NCBI GenBank assembly: GCA_009782015.1
Contig: WQUP01000040.1
Span: 1 to 7,089 of the forward strand
DNA length: 7,089 nucleotides
Origin: Endomicrobiia bacterium
GTDB taxonomy: Bacteria > Elusimicrobiota > Endomicrobiia > Endomicrobiales > Endomicrobiaceae
Direction of reading: 5' to 3'
Shown here in pieces: positions 1 through 4,950 of this stretch (position 1 is its first letter; each line of letters opens with the position of its first letter). The notes beneath the pieces are model-generated. The model did no database searches. It worked only from the letters and a program-made list of their open reading frames with translations, and had not been told where the DNA came from. The translations under genes were made by a program, and so were the position numbers.

Positions 1-9
1 TCTTTTGCC

Positions 10-50
10 GTCATTGCGAGGAAGGACGAAGCCCTGACGCGGCAATCCAG
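10..50. repeat. GTCATTGC-type intergenic repeat, half-element
   Basis: The stretch begins GTCATTGCGAGGAAGG and ends GCGGCAATCCAG, with ATTGC (13-17) able to pair with GCAAT (42-46). It has the same GTCAT-hairpin-AATCC design as the other short repeats in this window and resembles the GTCATTGCGAGG repeats seen in many bacterial genomes. It lies 30 bases upstream of the Shine-Dalgarno of the DUF1805 gene, so it may be part of that gene's leader. Confidence 0.6.
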
Positions 51-80
51 AAAATAAAGCTGCCGTTTTTGTTAGCTATG

Positions 81-85
81 AGGAG
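81..85 (+). promoter_or_regulatory. Shine-Dalgarno fixing the DUF1805 start
   Basis: AGGAG lies ten bases before the ATG at 96. In-frame upstream starts (TTG at 69, ATG at 78) have no such site ahead of them and would overlap it, so 96 is preferred. Confidence 0.75.
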
Positions 86-95
86 TACCGCAAAA

Positions 96-383
96 ATGCA
101 ATTAAAAGAAATAACAGTCAACGGAAAAACTTATCAGGCTTTTGAAGGGGAAATCGCTCCGGAAAGTTCTTTGGTTTTTATAAAAGGAACCAAAGGCTTT
201 ATAATGTGCGGCTATCTAAATATGGAAACCGCGGAAAAAAAGGGAAATATCGCCGCCATAGCCACAGGCATAAAAAGCGTAAATGACATGCTCAATACGA
301 AGATAGTTTCCGCGTCAAGCGCAGCGCAAAAAGCAGGAATAACCGTCGGAATGCCCGTGAAAGAAGCGCTTGAATGCATTTGA
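96..383 (+). CDS. DUF1805 (YunC-like) family protein
   Basis: This 95-residue protein matches the small DUF1805 family typified by Bacillus YunC, whose function is not established. What I see is the family pattern: an N-terminal beta-rich part (MQLKEITVNGKTYQAFEGE), the hallmark GFIMCGYLN at residues 34-42, then ATGIKSVNDML (56-66), and a C-terminal AAQKAGITVGMPVKEAL (76-92) where the family has a GIKVGMTGREAL-like segment. The length is close to the usual 100 or so residues, so it looks complete. It has no signal peptide or membrane segment and is presumably cytoplasmic. The start at 96 is chosen for its AGGAG site. No promoter is visible in the 68 bases before it, so it may belong to an operon reaching in from the left. 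Its neighbours give no clue to its role. Confidence 0.85.
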   Translation: MQLKEITVNGKTYQAFEGEIAPESSLVFIKGTKGFIMCGYLNMETAEKKGNIAAIATGIKSVNDMLNTKIVSASSAAQKAGITVGMPVKEALECI

Positions 384-526
384 AATAGCTTAATAATAAA
401 CTTAAAGAAGTCAAATCTGGCAAACAAAGACCGCTCAGCGCTAAAGCGCACCTCTGCACAGTAGGGAATTAAAGGCTCATCTAAATATGGAATATCCGGG
501 ATGAAACTTAATTATTTGCAATATAT

Positions 527-545
527 CCCGCGGACTTGCCGCGGG
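527..545. repeat. Short GC-rich hairpin
   Basis: CCCGCGG (527-533) and CCGCGGG (539-545) form a perfect seven-pair stem with a five-base loop. No T-run follows, so it is probably a repeat remnant rather than a terminator. Confidence 0.6.
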
Positions 546-554
546 TAACCGCTT

Positions 555-626
555 AGTTGTCATTCCCGCGAAAGCGGGAATCCAAGTTTAAAAATGGATT
601 GCGGCTCGGAGGCCGCAATGACAACT
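555..626. repeat. 72-bp palindromic GTCAT...ATGAC repeat (REP/MITE-like)
   Basis: The outer ends AGTTGTCATT (555-564) and AATGACAACT (617-626) are perfect inverted repeats. Inside are two independent perfect hairpins: ATTCCCGC/GCGGGAAT (562-581) with a GAAA loop, and ATTGCGGC/GCCGCAAT (598-619) with a six-base loop. The two half-units have different stem sequences but the same design, as in intergenic palindromic repeats known from many bacteria. It contains no gene. Confidence 0.85.
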
Positions 627-630
627 GATA

Positions 631-650
631 CCGCACAGCTTGCTGTGCGG
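631..650. repeat. Hairpin CCGCACAG/CTGTGCGG
   Basis: A perfect eight-pair stem with the loop CTTG lies five bases after the 72-bp repeat. It lacks a T-run and is upstream of the vapBC promoter, so I treat it as a structural repeat of unknown role. Confidence 0.55.
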
Positions 651-704
651 ATGTTCATTAAACGGCAATATGGCAAACTTGCTCCGTTCTCTATGTTTTC
701 GCGC

Positions 705-733
705 TTGACAAGGTATATATCATAATATATACT
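705..733 (+). promoter_or_regulatory. sigma70-type promoter of vapBC
   Basis: A perfect -35 TTGACA (705-710), a 17-base spacer and a -10 TATACT (728-733) lie directly ahead of vapB. Transcription would start near 740, leaving a leader of about 20 bases that contains the GGAGG ribosome site. Confidence 0.85.
713..732 (+). promoter_or_regulatory. Candidate VapBC operator palindrome
   Basis: GTATATAT (713-720) and ATATATAC (725-732) are perfect inverted repeats separated by CATA. The palindrome fills the spacer and overlaps the -10 box. VapBC operons are generally autorepressed by the antitoxin or the complex binding inverted repeats in the promoter, so this is the natural candidate site. The sequence is simple AT repeat, so function is inferred. 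Confidence 0.65.
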
Positions 734-751
734 TATGTCATAAAAATAGAT

Positions 752-756
752 GGAGG
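752..756 (+). promoter_or_regulatory. Shine-Dalgarno fixing the vapB start
   Basis: GGAGG sits five bases before the ATG at 762. The in-frame ATG at 750 overlaps this site and would add only MEVF, so 762 is the better start. Confidence 0.8.
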
Positions 757-761
757 TTTTT

Positions 762-989
762 ATGCAAACGGCGAAATTGTTTGTCAACGGCAGAAGCCAG
801 GCTGTACGGCTGCCGAAAGAGTATCAGTTTGAAGGCGACGACGTTTATATAAGAAAAATCGGAGATGCAGTATTGCTGTTTCCGAAAGCTAAAGCATGGA
901 AAATATTTTTAAACGCCTTAAAAGGATTTAGCGAAGATTTTATGTCCGACGGACGCGGGCAGTCGAAGCAGAGAAGGGAGAAATTATAA
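762..989 (+). CDS. VapB/VagC-type antitoxin (AbrB-like)
   Basis: This 75-residue protein is the antitoxin of a type II toxin-antitoxin pair. Residues 3-42 (AKLFVNGRSQAVRLPKEYQF, then a GDDVYIRKIGDAVLLFPK segment) carry the swapped-hairpin AbrB-like DNA-binding fold of the VagC/VapB subfamily, with the diagnostic GRSQAVRLPKE motif at 10-20. The C-terminal part (43-75), containing AWKIFLNALKGFSEDFM and a charged end, would be the segment that wraps and inhibits the toxin. It is full length for the family. The stop codon TAA at 987-989 shares its last base with the vapC start codon, which implies translational coupling. Expression is probably autoregulated through the palindrome in the promoter just upstream. 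Confidence 0.92.
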   Translation: MQTAKLFVNGRSQAVRLPKEYQFEGDDVYIRKIGDAVLLFPKAKAWKIFLNALKGFSEDFMSDGRGQSKQRREKL

Positions 990-1393
990 TGTACCTGCTT
1001 GATACGAATATCTGTATATACATAATAAAAAAGAAGCCCGAAGCCGTTTTAAAACATTTAAAAATAAAATACCCGAAAGGATTATTTATTTCTTCTATAA
1101 CTCTTGCGGAATTGGAGCAGGGCGTTGAAAACAGCGCATATCCTGAAAAAAATTCCGTAGCATTAATGTCATTGTTGTCAATAATCGACATAATTCCTTT
1201 TGATTCGAATGCGGCTAAAGAGTACGGAAAAATTAAAACCGATCTAAAGAAACGTGGATGCATAATAGGCGAGCTTGATATGCTTATAGCCGCGTGCGCA
1301 AAAGCTGAAAACTTTATATTGGTTACGAATAATACTAAAGAATTCAACAGGATAAAAGATTTAAAAATAGAAAACTGGGCTTTGAATAATTAA
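989..1393 (+). CDS. VapC-type PIN-domain ribonuclease toxin
   Basis: This 134-residue PIN-domain protein is the toxin partner of the upstream antitoxin. Family members are Mg-dependent endoribonucleases that often cleave tRNA or rRNA; the target here is unknown. The acidic active site looks intact: Asp5 in YLLDTN, Glu41 in ITLAELEQG, and Asp97 (with Glu95) in GELDMLIAACA. It is followed by the VTNNTKEFNRI segment (112-122) typical of this VapC branch. The length is normal and there is no sign of truncation, so the pair is likely functional. The start ATG overlaps the vapB stop by one base. A clear terminator at 1430-1453 ends the operon. Confidence 0.93.
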   Translation: MYLLDTNICIYIIKKKPEAVLKHLKIKYPKGLFISSITLAELEQGVENSAYPEKNSVALMSLLSIIDIIPFDSNAAKEYGKIKTDLKKRGCIIGELDMLIAACAKAENFILVTNNTKEFNRIKDLKIENWALNN

Positions 1394-1429
1394 TTTGCAT
1401 AATCTGCCGTTATGCCGTTGCCAATCATC

Positions 1430-1453
1430 GCGCGCAAAGCGCGCTCTTTTTTT
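1430..1453 (+). terminator. Intrinsic terminator after vapC
   Basis: GCGCGC (1430-1435), an AAA loop and GCGCGC (1439-1444) are followed by TCTTTTTTT. This is a compact GC stem with a strong T-tract 37 bases after the vapC stop. Confidence 0.88.
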
Positions 1454-1454
1454 G

Positions 1455-1460
1455 TATAAT
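1455..1460 (+). promoter_or_regulatory. Possible -10 box for the nspC operon
   Basis: A perfect TATAAT sits immediately after the terminator T-tract. A -35 at normal spacing would fall inside the terminator stem and is not recognisable, so this is a weak call. If used, the leader would be about 63 bases and would include the hairpin at 1488-1509. Confidence 0.4.
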
Positions 1461-1482
1461 TACGCATCGATTAAAAAATTAT

Positions 1483-1510
1483 TTGTCATTGCGGCCTCCG
1501 AGCCGCAATC
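1483..1510. repeat. Half-copy of the GTCATTGCGGC repeat in the nspC leader
   Basis: ATTGCGGC (1488-1495) and GCCGCAAT (1502-1509) form a perfect hairpin around CTCCGA. Read in reverse complement, this is nearly the same as the right half of the 555-626 repeat (hairpin 598-619). It ends 20 bases before the nspC start codon. Confidence 0.75.
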
Positions 1511-1529
1511 GTGCAGCAGAGAAAATAAA

Positions 1530-2633
1530 ATGCCAAAAATTCAAACTCCCTATTATTTGATTGACGAGAAAAAGCTTCTCGCAAACATGAAAAAAATCGC
1601 TTATGTGCGCGAGAAGTCGGGCGCGAAATCGCTTTTGGCGCTTAAGTGTTTTTCGACTTGGTCTGTTTTTGGGCTTATGTCAAAATATATGGACGGCACT
1701 ACGAGCAGCTCTCTTTATGAGGCAAGGCTCGGGCACGAAAAATTCGGCAAAGAGACGCACGCTTTCAGCGTGGCTTACTCTAAAGACGATATACAAAAAC
1801 TTAAAGATATATCGGATAAAATAATTTTTAACTCCGTTTCGCAGTTGGAGATGTTTTATGATGACGTAAAAGGCATCAAGGTAGGGCTTAGGGTAAATCC
1901 CGGCATAAGCTACTCGCATTTTGATCTTGCCGATCCGGCGAGAAAGTACTCGCGGCTCGGAGTTTTGGACAAAAATGAAGTCATGAAAGTTTTGGATAAA
2001 ATAAGCGGTATGATGTTTCATTATAACTGCGAGAACGGAGAGTTCGCCTCATTTTCTAAAATGCTTGATTTAATTTCAAAGAAATACGAAGAAGCGCTTA
2101 AAAAAGTGGAGTGGGTAAGTCTTGGCGGGGGGATATATTTTACAAAAGACGGCTATCCCATAGACAAGTTTTGTAAAAAGCTGTCAGAGTTCAGGGAAAG
2201 GCACGGCGTTCAGGTTTATCTTGAGCCTGGGGAATCGTCAATAACGCAGTGCTGCGAGCTTGTGACTACGGTTTTGGATGTTGTCAAAAACATCAAAGAG
2301 ACGGCGATAGTGGATGCTTCTATAGAAGCCCACATGCTTGATTTGCTGATATATCGCATAAACGCGAAACTCTCCGAGAAAACAGGCAAAAATGAGTACA
2401 TCATAGCCGGCAGATCCTGCCTTGCCGGAGATATTTTCGGCGAGTACAAGCTTGCAAGAAAACTTAAAGCCGGCTCGGAAGTGCACTTTGCCGACGCAGC
2501 AGGATATACGATGGTTAAGAAAAACTGGTTTAACGGCGTGAAAATGCCGTCGATAGTTGTTAAGCGGCTCAACGGAAAGATTGAAGCCGTAAGGCAGTTT
2601 GAGTACAGGGATTTTGTAAGAAGTTTATCATAA
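1530..2633 (+). CDS. nspC: Carboxynorspermidine/carboxyspermidine decarboxylase
   Basis: This 367-residue PLP enzyme removes CO2 from carboxynorspermidine or carboxyspermidine, the last step of the aspartate-semialdehyde route to norspermidine or spermidine. It is a fold III (alanine racemase-like barrel) decarboxylase. Visible landmarks are the PLP lysine K39 in LLALKCF, HYNCEN (164-169), the glycine loop LGGG (198-201), EPGE (232-235), GRSCLAGD with catalytic-type Cys297 (294-301), and DAAGYTMVKKNWFNGVKMP (322-340), which is very characteristic of NspC. The length fits the family. The reading frame stays open back to 1395, but that extension runs through the vapC terminator and a repeat, and homology begins at MPKIQTPYYLID, so ATG 1530 is chosen. 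Its ribosome site is weak (AGAGAAA). It is followed 92 bases later by its pathway partner, so the two are likely co-transcribed. Confidence 0.95.
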   Translation: MPKIQTPYYLIDEKKLLANMKKIAYVREKSGAKSLLALKCFSTWSVFGLMSKYMDGTTSSSLYEARLGHEKFGKETHAFSVAYSKDDIQKLKDISDKIIFNSVSQLEMFYDDVKGIKVGLRVNPGISYSHFDLADPARKYSRLGVLDKNEVMKVLDKISGMMFHYNCENGEFASFSKMLDLISKKYEEALKKVEWVSLGGGIYFTKDGYPIDKFCKKLSEFRERHGVQVYLEPGESSITQCCELVTTVLDVVKNIKETAIVDASIEAHMLDLLIYRINAKLSEKTGKNEYIIAGRSCLAGDIFGEYKLARKLKAGSEVHFADAAGYTMVKKNWFNGVKMPSIVVKRLNGKIEAVRQFEYRDFVRSLS

Positions 2634-2642
2634 AATCAGAGG

Positions 2643-2709
2643 CTGTCATTCTGCGCGAAGCCGCAGAATCTATATCAATAGACCCTGCGACTTCGCGCAG
2701 GGTGACAAC
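2643..2709. repeat. GTCATTCTGCG...GGTGACA palindromic repeat between the polyamine genes
   Basis: Outer TGTCA (2644-2648) and TGACA (2703-2707) enclose two hairpins: ATTCTGCG/CGCAGAAT (2648-2669) and CCCTGCG/CGCAGGG (2683-2702). It has the same two-hairpin design as 555-626 with different stems. It fills nearly all of the intergenic gap and ends just before the GGAGG of the next gene. No T-tract follows, so it should not terminate transcription strongly, though it could attenuate or stabilise the transcript. Confidence 0.85.
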
Positions 2710-2712
2710 AAT

Positions 2713-2717
2713 GGAGG
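2713..2717 (+). promoter_or_regulatory. Shine-Dalgarno fixing the synthase start
   Basis: GGAGG lies eight bases before ATG 2726. The in-frame GTG at 2702 is inside the palindromic repeat, and the ATG at 2711 overlaps this site. Confidence 0.85.
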
Positions 2718-2725
2718 ATACCGAA

Positions 2726-3985
2726 ATGAAAAGAAACGTACTCATCGTAGGCGCCGGCGGAGTGGCTCATGTGGCAGCGCATAAGTTTGCGCAGAACAAT
2801 GATTTGTTCGAGAATATTTATATTGCTTCGAGGTCTTTTGATGCTTGTAAAGATATCCTGAAAAGCATCGAAAGAAAGGACAACTATAAAGATAAAGCCA
2901 AAACAATAACGGCAAAGCAGTGCGACGCGCTAAATGTCGCCGAGATGGCAAAGCTTATAAAAGAGCTCAATGTTTCCATAGTCGTCAATCTCGCTTCGGC
3001 GTTTTGTAATATGTCGATTCTTGAAGCGTGCATAGAGACCGGATCAGCCTACATAGATACCGCAATACATGAGGACCCTACAAAAGTATGCGAAAATCCG
3101 CCATGGTACGACAATTACGAGTGGAAGCGCAAAGACAGGTGCAAAGAAAAGGGAATAACGGCCGTTCTTGGCGCAGGTTTTGACCCCGGAGTAGTAAACG
3201 CCTATGCCGCCTATGCCAAAAAGCACTTTTTTGACACGATCGATACAATAGACATAATGGACGTGAATGCCGGAAGCCACGGCAAGTACTTTGCCACAAA
3301 TTTCGACCCTGAAATCAACTTCAGGGAGTTTGTAAAGGTTTGGACATGGATTGACAGACAGTGGGTTGCAAAGGCTGTTCATGAAGAAAAGATGGTATAT
3401 GACTTCCCTGTTGTCGGCAAGCAGACCATATATCTCACCGGTCATGACGAACTGCACTCTCTTTCTAAAAATATCGATGCAAATTCAATAAGATTTTGGA
3501 TGGGATTCAGCGATCACTACATAAACTGCTTCACGGTGCTCAAAAACATAGGCCTTTTATCTGAAAAAAAGGTAAAAACGGCCGAAGGGCTTGAAGTTGT
3601 GCCTTTAAAAGTGGTAAAAGCCTGCCTGCCGGACCCCAAAACGCTTGCTCCCAACTATACCGGCAAAACCTGCATAGGCGACTTGATAAAAGGCATGAAA
3701 GACGGCCGCAAAAAAGAGCTTTTTATATACAACGTATGCGACCACAAGGCCTGTTATGAAGAAGTAGAGTCCCAGGCAATAAGCTATACCGCAGGAGTTC
3801 CGGCAGTTGCCGCCGCTATGCTGATTGCTAAAGGGGATTGGGACGTAAAAACCATGGTAAATGTCGAAGAACTTGACCCGGATCCGTTTCTTGAGGTCTT
3901 AAACAACATAGGATTGCCTACGGAAACCATAAAAGTAAGCTATTCTAAAAAAAGAATTGCCAAACCCAAAGAACCGAAAAAATGA
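2726..3985 (+). CDS. Carboxynorspermidine/carboxyspermidine synthase (saccharopine dehydrogenase family)
   Basis: This 419-residue enzyme reductively condenses aspartate semialdehyde with a diamine (1,3-diaminopropane or putrescine) using NADPH. The product is the substrate of the decarboxylase encoded just upstream. The N-terminal Rossmann domain opens with VLIVGAGGVAHVAAHKF (5-21), the GxGGVxxxxAHK pattern of this branch. Further family segments are VVNLASAFCNMSILEACIETG (87-107), YIDTA (109-113), GAGFDPGVVNAYAAYA (149-164), YTAGVPAVAAAML (354-366) and NVEELDPDPFLE (379-390). The tail ends in a Lys-rich KKRIAKPKEPKK. It is full length. Plain saccharopine dehydrogenase is the alternative, but adjacency to nspC and the DPDPF ending favour the polyamine role. 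Whether norspermidine or spermidine is made cannot be told from sequence. Expression probably reads through from nspC; no separate promoter is evident. Confidence 0.93.
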   Translation: MKRNVLIVGAGGVAHVAAHKFAQNNDLFENIYIASRSFDACKDILKSIERKDNYKDKAKTITAKQCDALNVAEMAKLIKELNVSIVVNLASAFCNMSILEACIETGSAYIDTAIHEDPTKVCENPPWYDNYEWKRKDRCKEKGITAVLGAGFDPGVVNAYAAYAKKHFFDTIDTIDIMDVNAGSHGKYFATNFDPEINFREFVKVWTWIDRQWVAKAVHEEKMVYDFPVVGKQTIYLTGHDELHSLSKNIDANSIRFWMGFSDHYINCFTVLKNIGLLSEKKVKTAEGLEVVPLKVVKACLPDPKTLAPNYTGKTCIGDLIKGMKDGRKKELFIYNVCDHKACYEEVESQAISYTAGVPAVAAAMLIAKGDWDVKTMVNVEELDPDPFLEVLNNIGLPTETIKVSYSKKRIAKPKEPKK

Positions 3986-4049
3986 CGCTAAGATGCATGG
4001 ATGCGAAGATGCGTGGTAACGGCTAAAAATAAAACCGGATATTTTCTGT

Positions 4050-4203
4050 CAATTGGGTTTCTCTAAAAATCCATAGTTGTCATACCGGCGAAAGCCGGTA
4101 TCCATGTTGCCTTTAGGTTTGTCCGACGATAATGCTAAAATGGATTCCGGCTTTCGCCGGAATGACACGGGGCAGGACATGGGTTTTTAGAGAAACCCAA
4201 TTG
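4050..4203. mobile_element. 154-bp non-coding terminal-inverted-repeat element, copy 1 (MITE-like)
   Basis: The 25-base ends (4050-4074, beginning CAATTGGGTTTCTCTAAAAA; and 4179-4203, ending AGAGAAACCCAATTG) are inverted repeats matching at 24 of 25 positions. Inside is a GTCAT (4079-4083)...ATGAC (4162-4166) unit with two hairpins: ATACCGGC/GCCGGTAT (4082-4101) and ATTCCGGC/GCCGGAAT (4144-4163). The centre contains CGACGA at 4124-4129. It has no coding capacity and no obvious target duplication. Mobility is inferred from its structure and the second copy at 5531-5683. Confidence 0.75.
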
Positions 4204-4236
4204 CCAAAAAAATAACGCCGGCCGCTCAAAAATCAG

Positions 4237-4314
4237 AAAACAGCCTGAAATAAAATTTTTGAAAATTGCAAAAATGACACAAAATTTCAAGAATCAGAAA
4301 ATCAGGCTGTTTTT
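4237..4314. repeat. AT-rich long inverted repeat
   Basis: AAAACAGCCTGA (4237-4248) is the exact reverse complement of TCAGGCTGTTTT (4302-4313), with a 53-base AT-rich interior that can partly pair further (TGAAAT... with AAAATTTCA). The right arm runs into TTTTTATTTTTT. AATCAGAAAA precedes or overlaps each arm as a direct repeat. It could act as a long-stemmed terminator some 250 bases after the synthase gene, or be a repeat remnant. Confidence 0.5.
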
Positions 4315-4422
4315 ATTTTTTAAAAAACACACCAAGTAAAACCCTGTTTTTTAAATTTTAAAAAATCACAAAAATTTTTGCATTAAATTTTCTTAAAAAT
4401 CAGCCAAAAACTCCCAAAAAAA

Positions 4423-4450
4423 ATGTCCGATAAGATATATTATGTTAAGT
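4423..4450 (+). other. Candidate dif site (XerC/XerD recombination site)
   Basis: The 28 bases fit the dif plan: an 11-base left arm ATGTCCGATAA, a six-base centre (4434-4439, GATATA) and an 11-base right arm TTATGTTAAGT. Compared from memory with the Escherichia coli site, the XerD-side arm agrees at 10 of 11 positions and the inner ATAA and TATA positions match. Against the Bacillus subtilis site I count 21 of 28 matches. The site lies in an AT-rich gene-free stretch, as dif sites often do. Known biology: XerCD resolves chromosome dimers here at the replication terminus, and some mobile elements integrate at it. Whether this is the chromosomal dif or a dif-like attachment site is not decidable from the window. 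Confidence 0.6.
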
Positions 4451-4552
4451 TGAAGAGGGGTTTTTGTGAGTTGATAACAGTGAAGTTTGTTATTATGTTT
4501 TGTAAAATTTATGCTTATAAATATAGATAAAATGCTATGTATTAAGTTGAAG
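4445..4552. repeat. Direct repeat TTAAGTTGAAG, two copies
   Basis: TTAAGTTGAAG occurs at 4445-4455, covering the end of the dif-like right arm and the five bases after it, and again at 4542-4552, 97 bases later. Both are preceded by TATGT, the second with two extra bases. Confidence 0.6.
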
Positions 4553-4593
4553 CTCTAATGGTTATAAAATATCACTCACATTCTGGGCTTACA

Positions 4594-4637
4594 GACCTTA
4601 AGGTCTTTAAAGTCCTTAAGGACCTTAAGGACTTTAA
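4594..4637. repeat. Palindrome array built on CCTTAAGG
   Basis: A perfect 12-bp palindrome GACCTTAAGGTC (4594-4605) is followed at once by a 31-bp palindrome (4607-4637) with two 15-base arms around a single central A at 4622. The CCTTAAGG core occurs three times. No gene or T-tract is associated. Confidence 0.8.
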
Positions 4638-4674
4638 GGAAGCAAAAACATGCAAGCAAATAAGCTTCTTTAAT

Positions 4675-4885
4675 GGCGGAAGGATTAGAAGTTTATAGAG
4701 CTTGGAAGTTTGGCAAAAATATGAAACTTTATAAAGGCTGTTTCCAAGCTTCCAAACCTCCAAACTTCCAACCTTCTGCCGTTATTGAAGGCGGGGTAAA
4801 AGCTGTAAATTTTACCCTTTTCCCCCCTTCAGTTTTTTATTATTTTTAGCCTTTGCCAACCCTCTAACCTTCCAATCTTCCGCCG
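4675..4885. repeat. TTCCAA/TTGGAA-rich repeat region
   Basis: Short units such as CTTGGAAGTTTGG (about 4700-4712) reappear inverted as CCAAACTTCCAA, CCAAGCTTCCAAACC and CTTCC (4744-4775), and again as CTAACCTTCCAATCTTCC near 4864-4880. The flank GCGGAAGG (from 4676) is mirrored by CCTTCTGCCGTTATT (4772-4786) and CTTCCGCCGTTATT (4877-4890). It looks like decayed simple-repeat DNA rather than a gene. Confidence 0.55.
4794..4817. other. Hairpin GGGTAAAA/TTTTACCC
   Basis: A perfect eight-pair stem with an eight-base loop is followed by TTTTCCCCCC. The sequence after it is pyrimidine-rich but not a clean T-tract. The role is unknown; a weak terminator is possible. Confidence 0.4.
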
Positions 4886-4888
4886 TTA

Positions 4889-4918
4889 TTTACTTTTTGA
4901 TGTCAAAAGAAGTATAAT
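4889..4918 (+). promoter_or_regulatory. Promoter of the lipoprotein gene
   Basis: A perfect -10 TATAAT (4913-4918) is preceded, at an 18-base spacing, by TTTACT (4889-4894), which matches four of six -35 positions. Transcription would start near 4925 and give a leader of about 26 bases. Confidence 0.6.
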
Positions 4919-4950
4919 TATTCAACGTTTTTAAAAAGGAAAAGGAAAAA

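Larger units (their letters stand above)
384..704. other. Gene-free spacer with hairpins
   Basis: No credible coding frame is present; the minus-strand frame across 212-451 is a shadow of the DUF1805 gene. The spacer holds three hairpin units: 527-545, 555-626 and 631-650. A small GCGCT/AGCGC pair (438-449) follows the DUF1805 gene but has no T-run, so I see no convincing terminator for that gene. Confidence 0.7.
3986..4950. other. 965-bp gene-free region
   Basis: No believable gene is present on either strand. In order it holds a 154-bp inverted-repeat element (4050-4203), very AT-rich DNA with a long inverted repeat (4237-4314), a dif-like site (4423-4450), an 11-bp direct repeat, a TTAAGG palindrome array (4594-4637), TTCCAA-rich repeats (about 4675-4885), a hairpin (4794-4817) and a promoter for the lipoprotein gene. 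The minus-strand frame at 4572-4763 encodes only low-complexity LKSLRSLRTLKTLRS-type sequence from the palindromes. Confidence 0.75.

Noticed and set aside
1395..1529. N-terminal extension of the nspC frame
   Set aside because: The 45 extra codons translate the vapC terminator and a palindromic repeat, and NspC similarity begins at the ATG at 1530.
555..2709. CRISPR array
   Set aside because: The GTCAT repeats are dispersed, palindromic and irregularly spaced, with no spacers of constant length and no cas genes.
2702..2725. GTG start for the synthase gene
   Set aside because: It lies within the hairpin repeat; ATG 2726 has a perfect GGAGG at good spacing and begins the Rossmann motif.
3044..3457. 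Minus-strand frame opposite the synthase gene
   Set aside because: It is a shadow of a strongly recognisable + strand enzyme.
4572..4763. Minus-strand 63-codon frame
   Set aside because: Its sequence is low-complexity Leu/Lys/Ser/Arg repeats created by the TTAAGG palindromes and TTGGAA repeats, with no ribosome site or family match.
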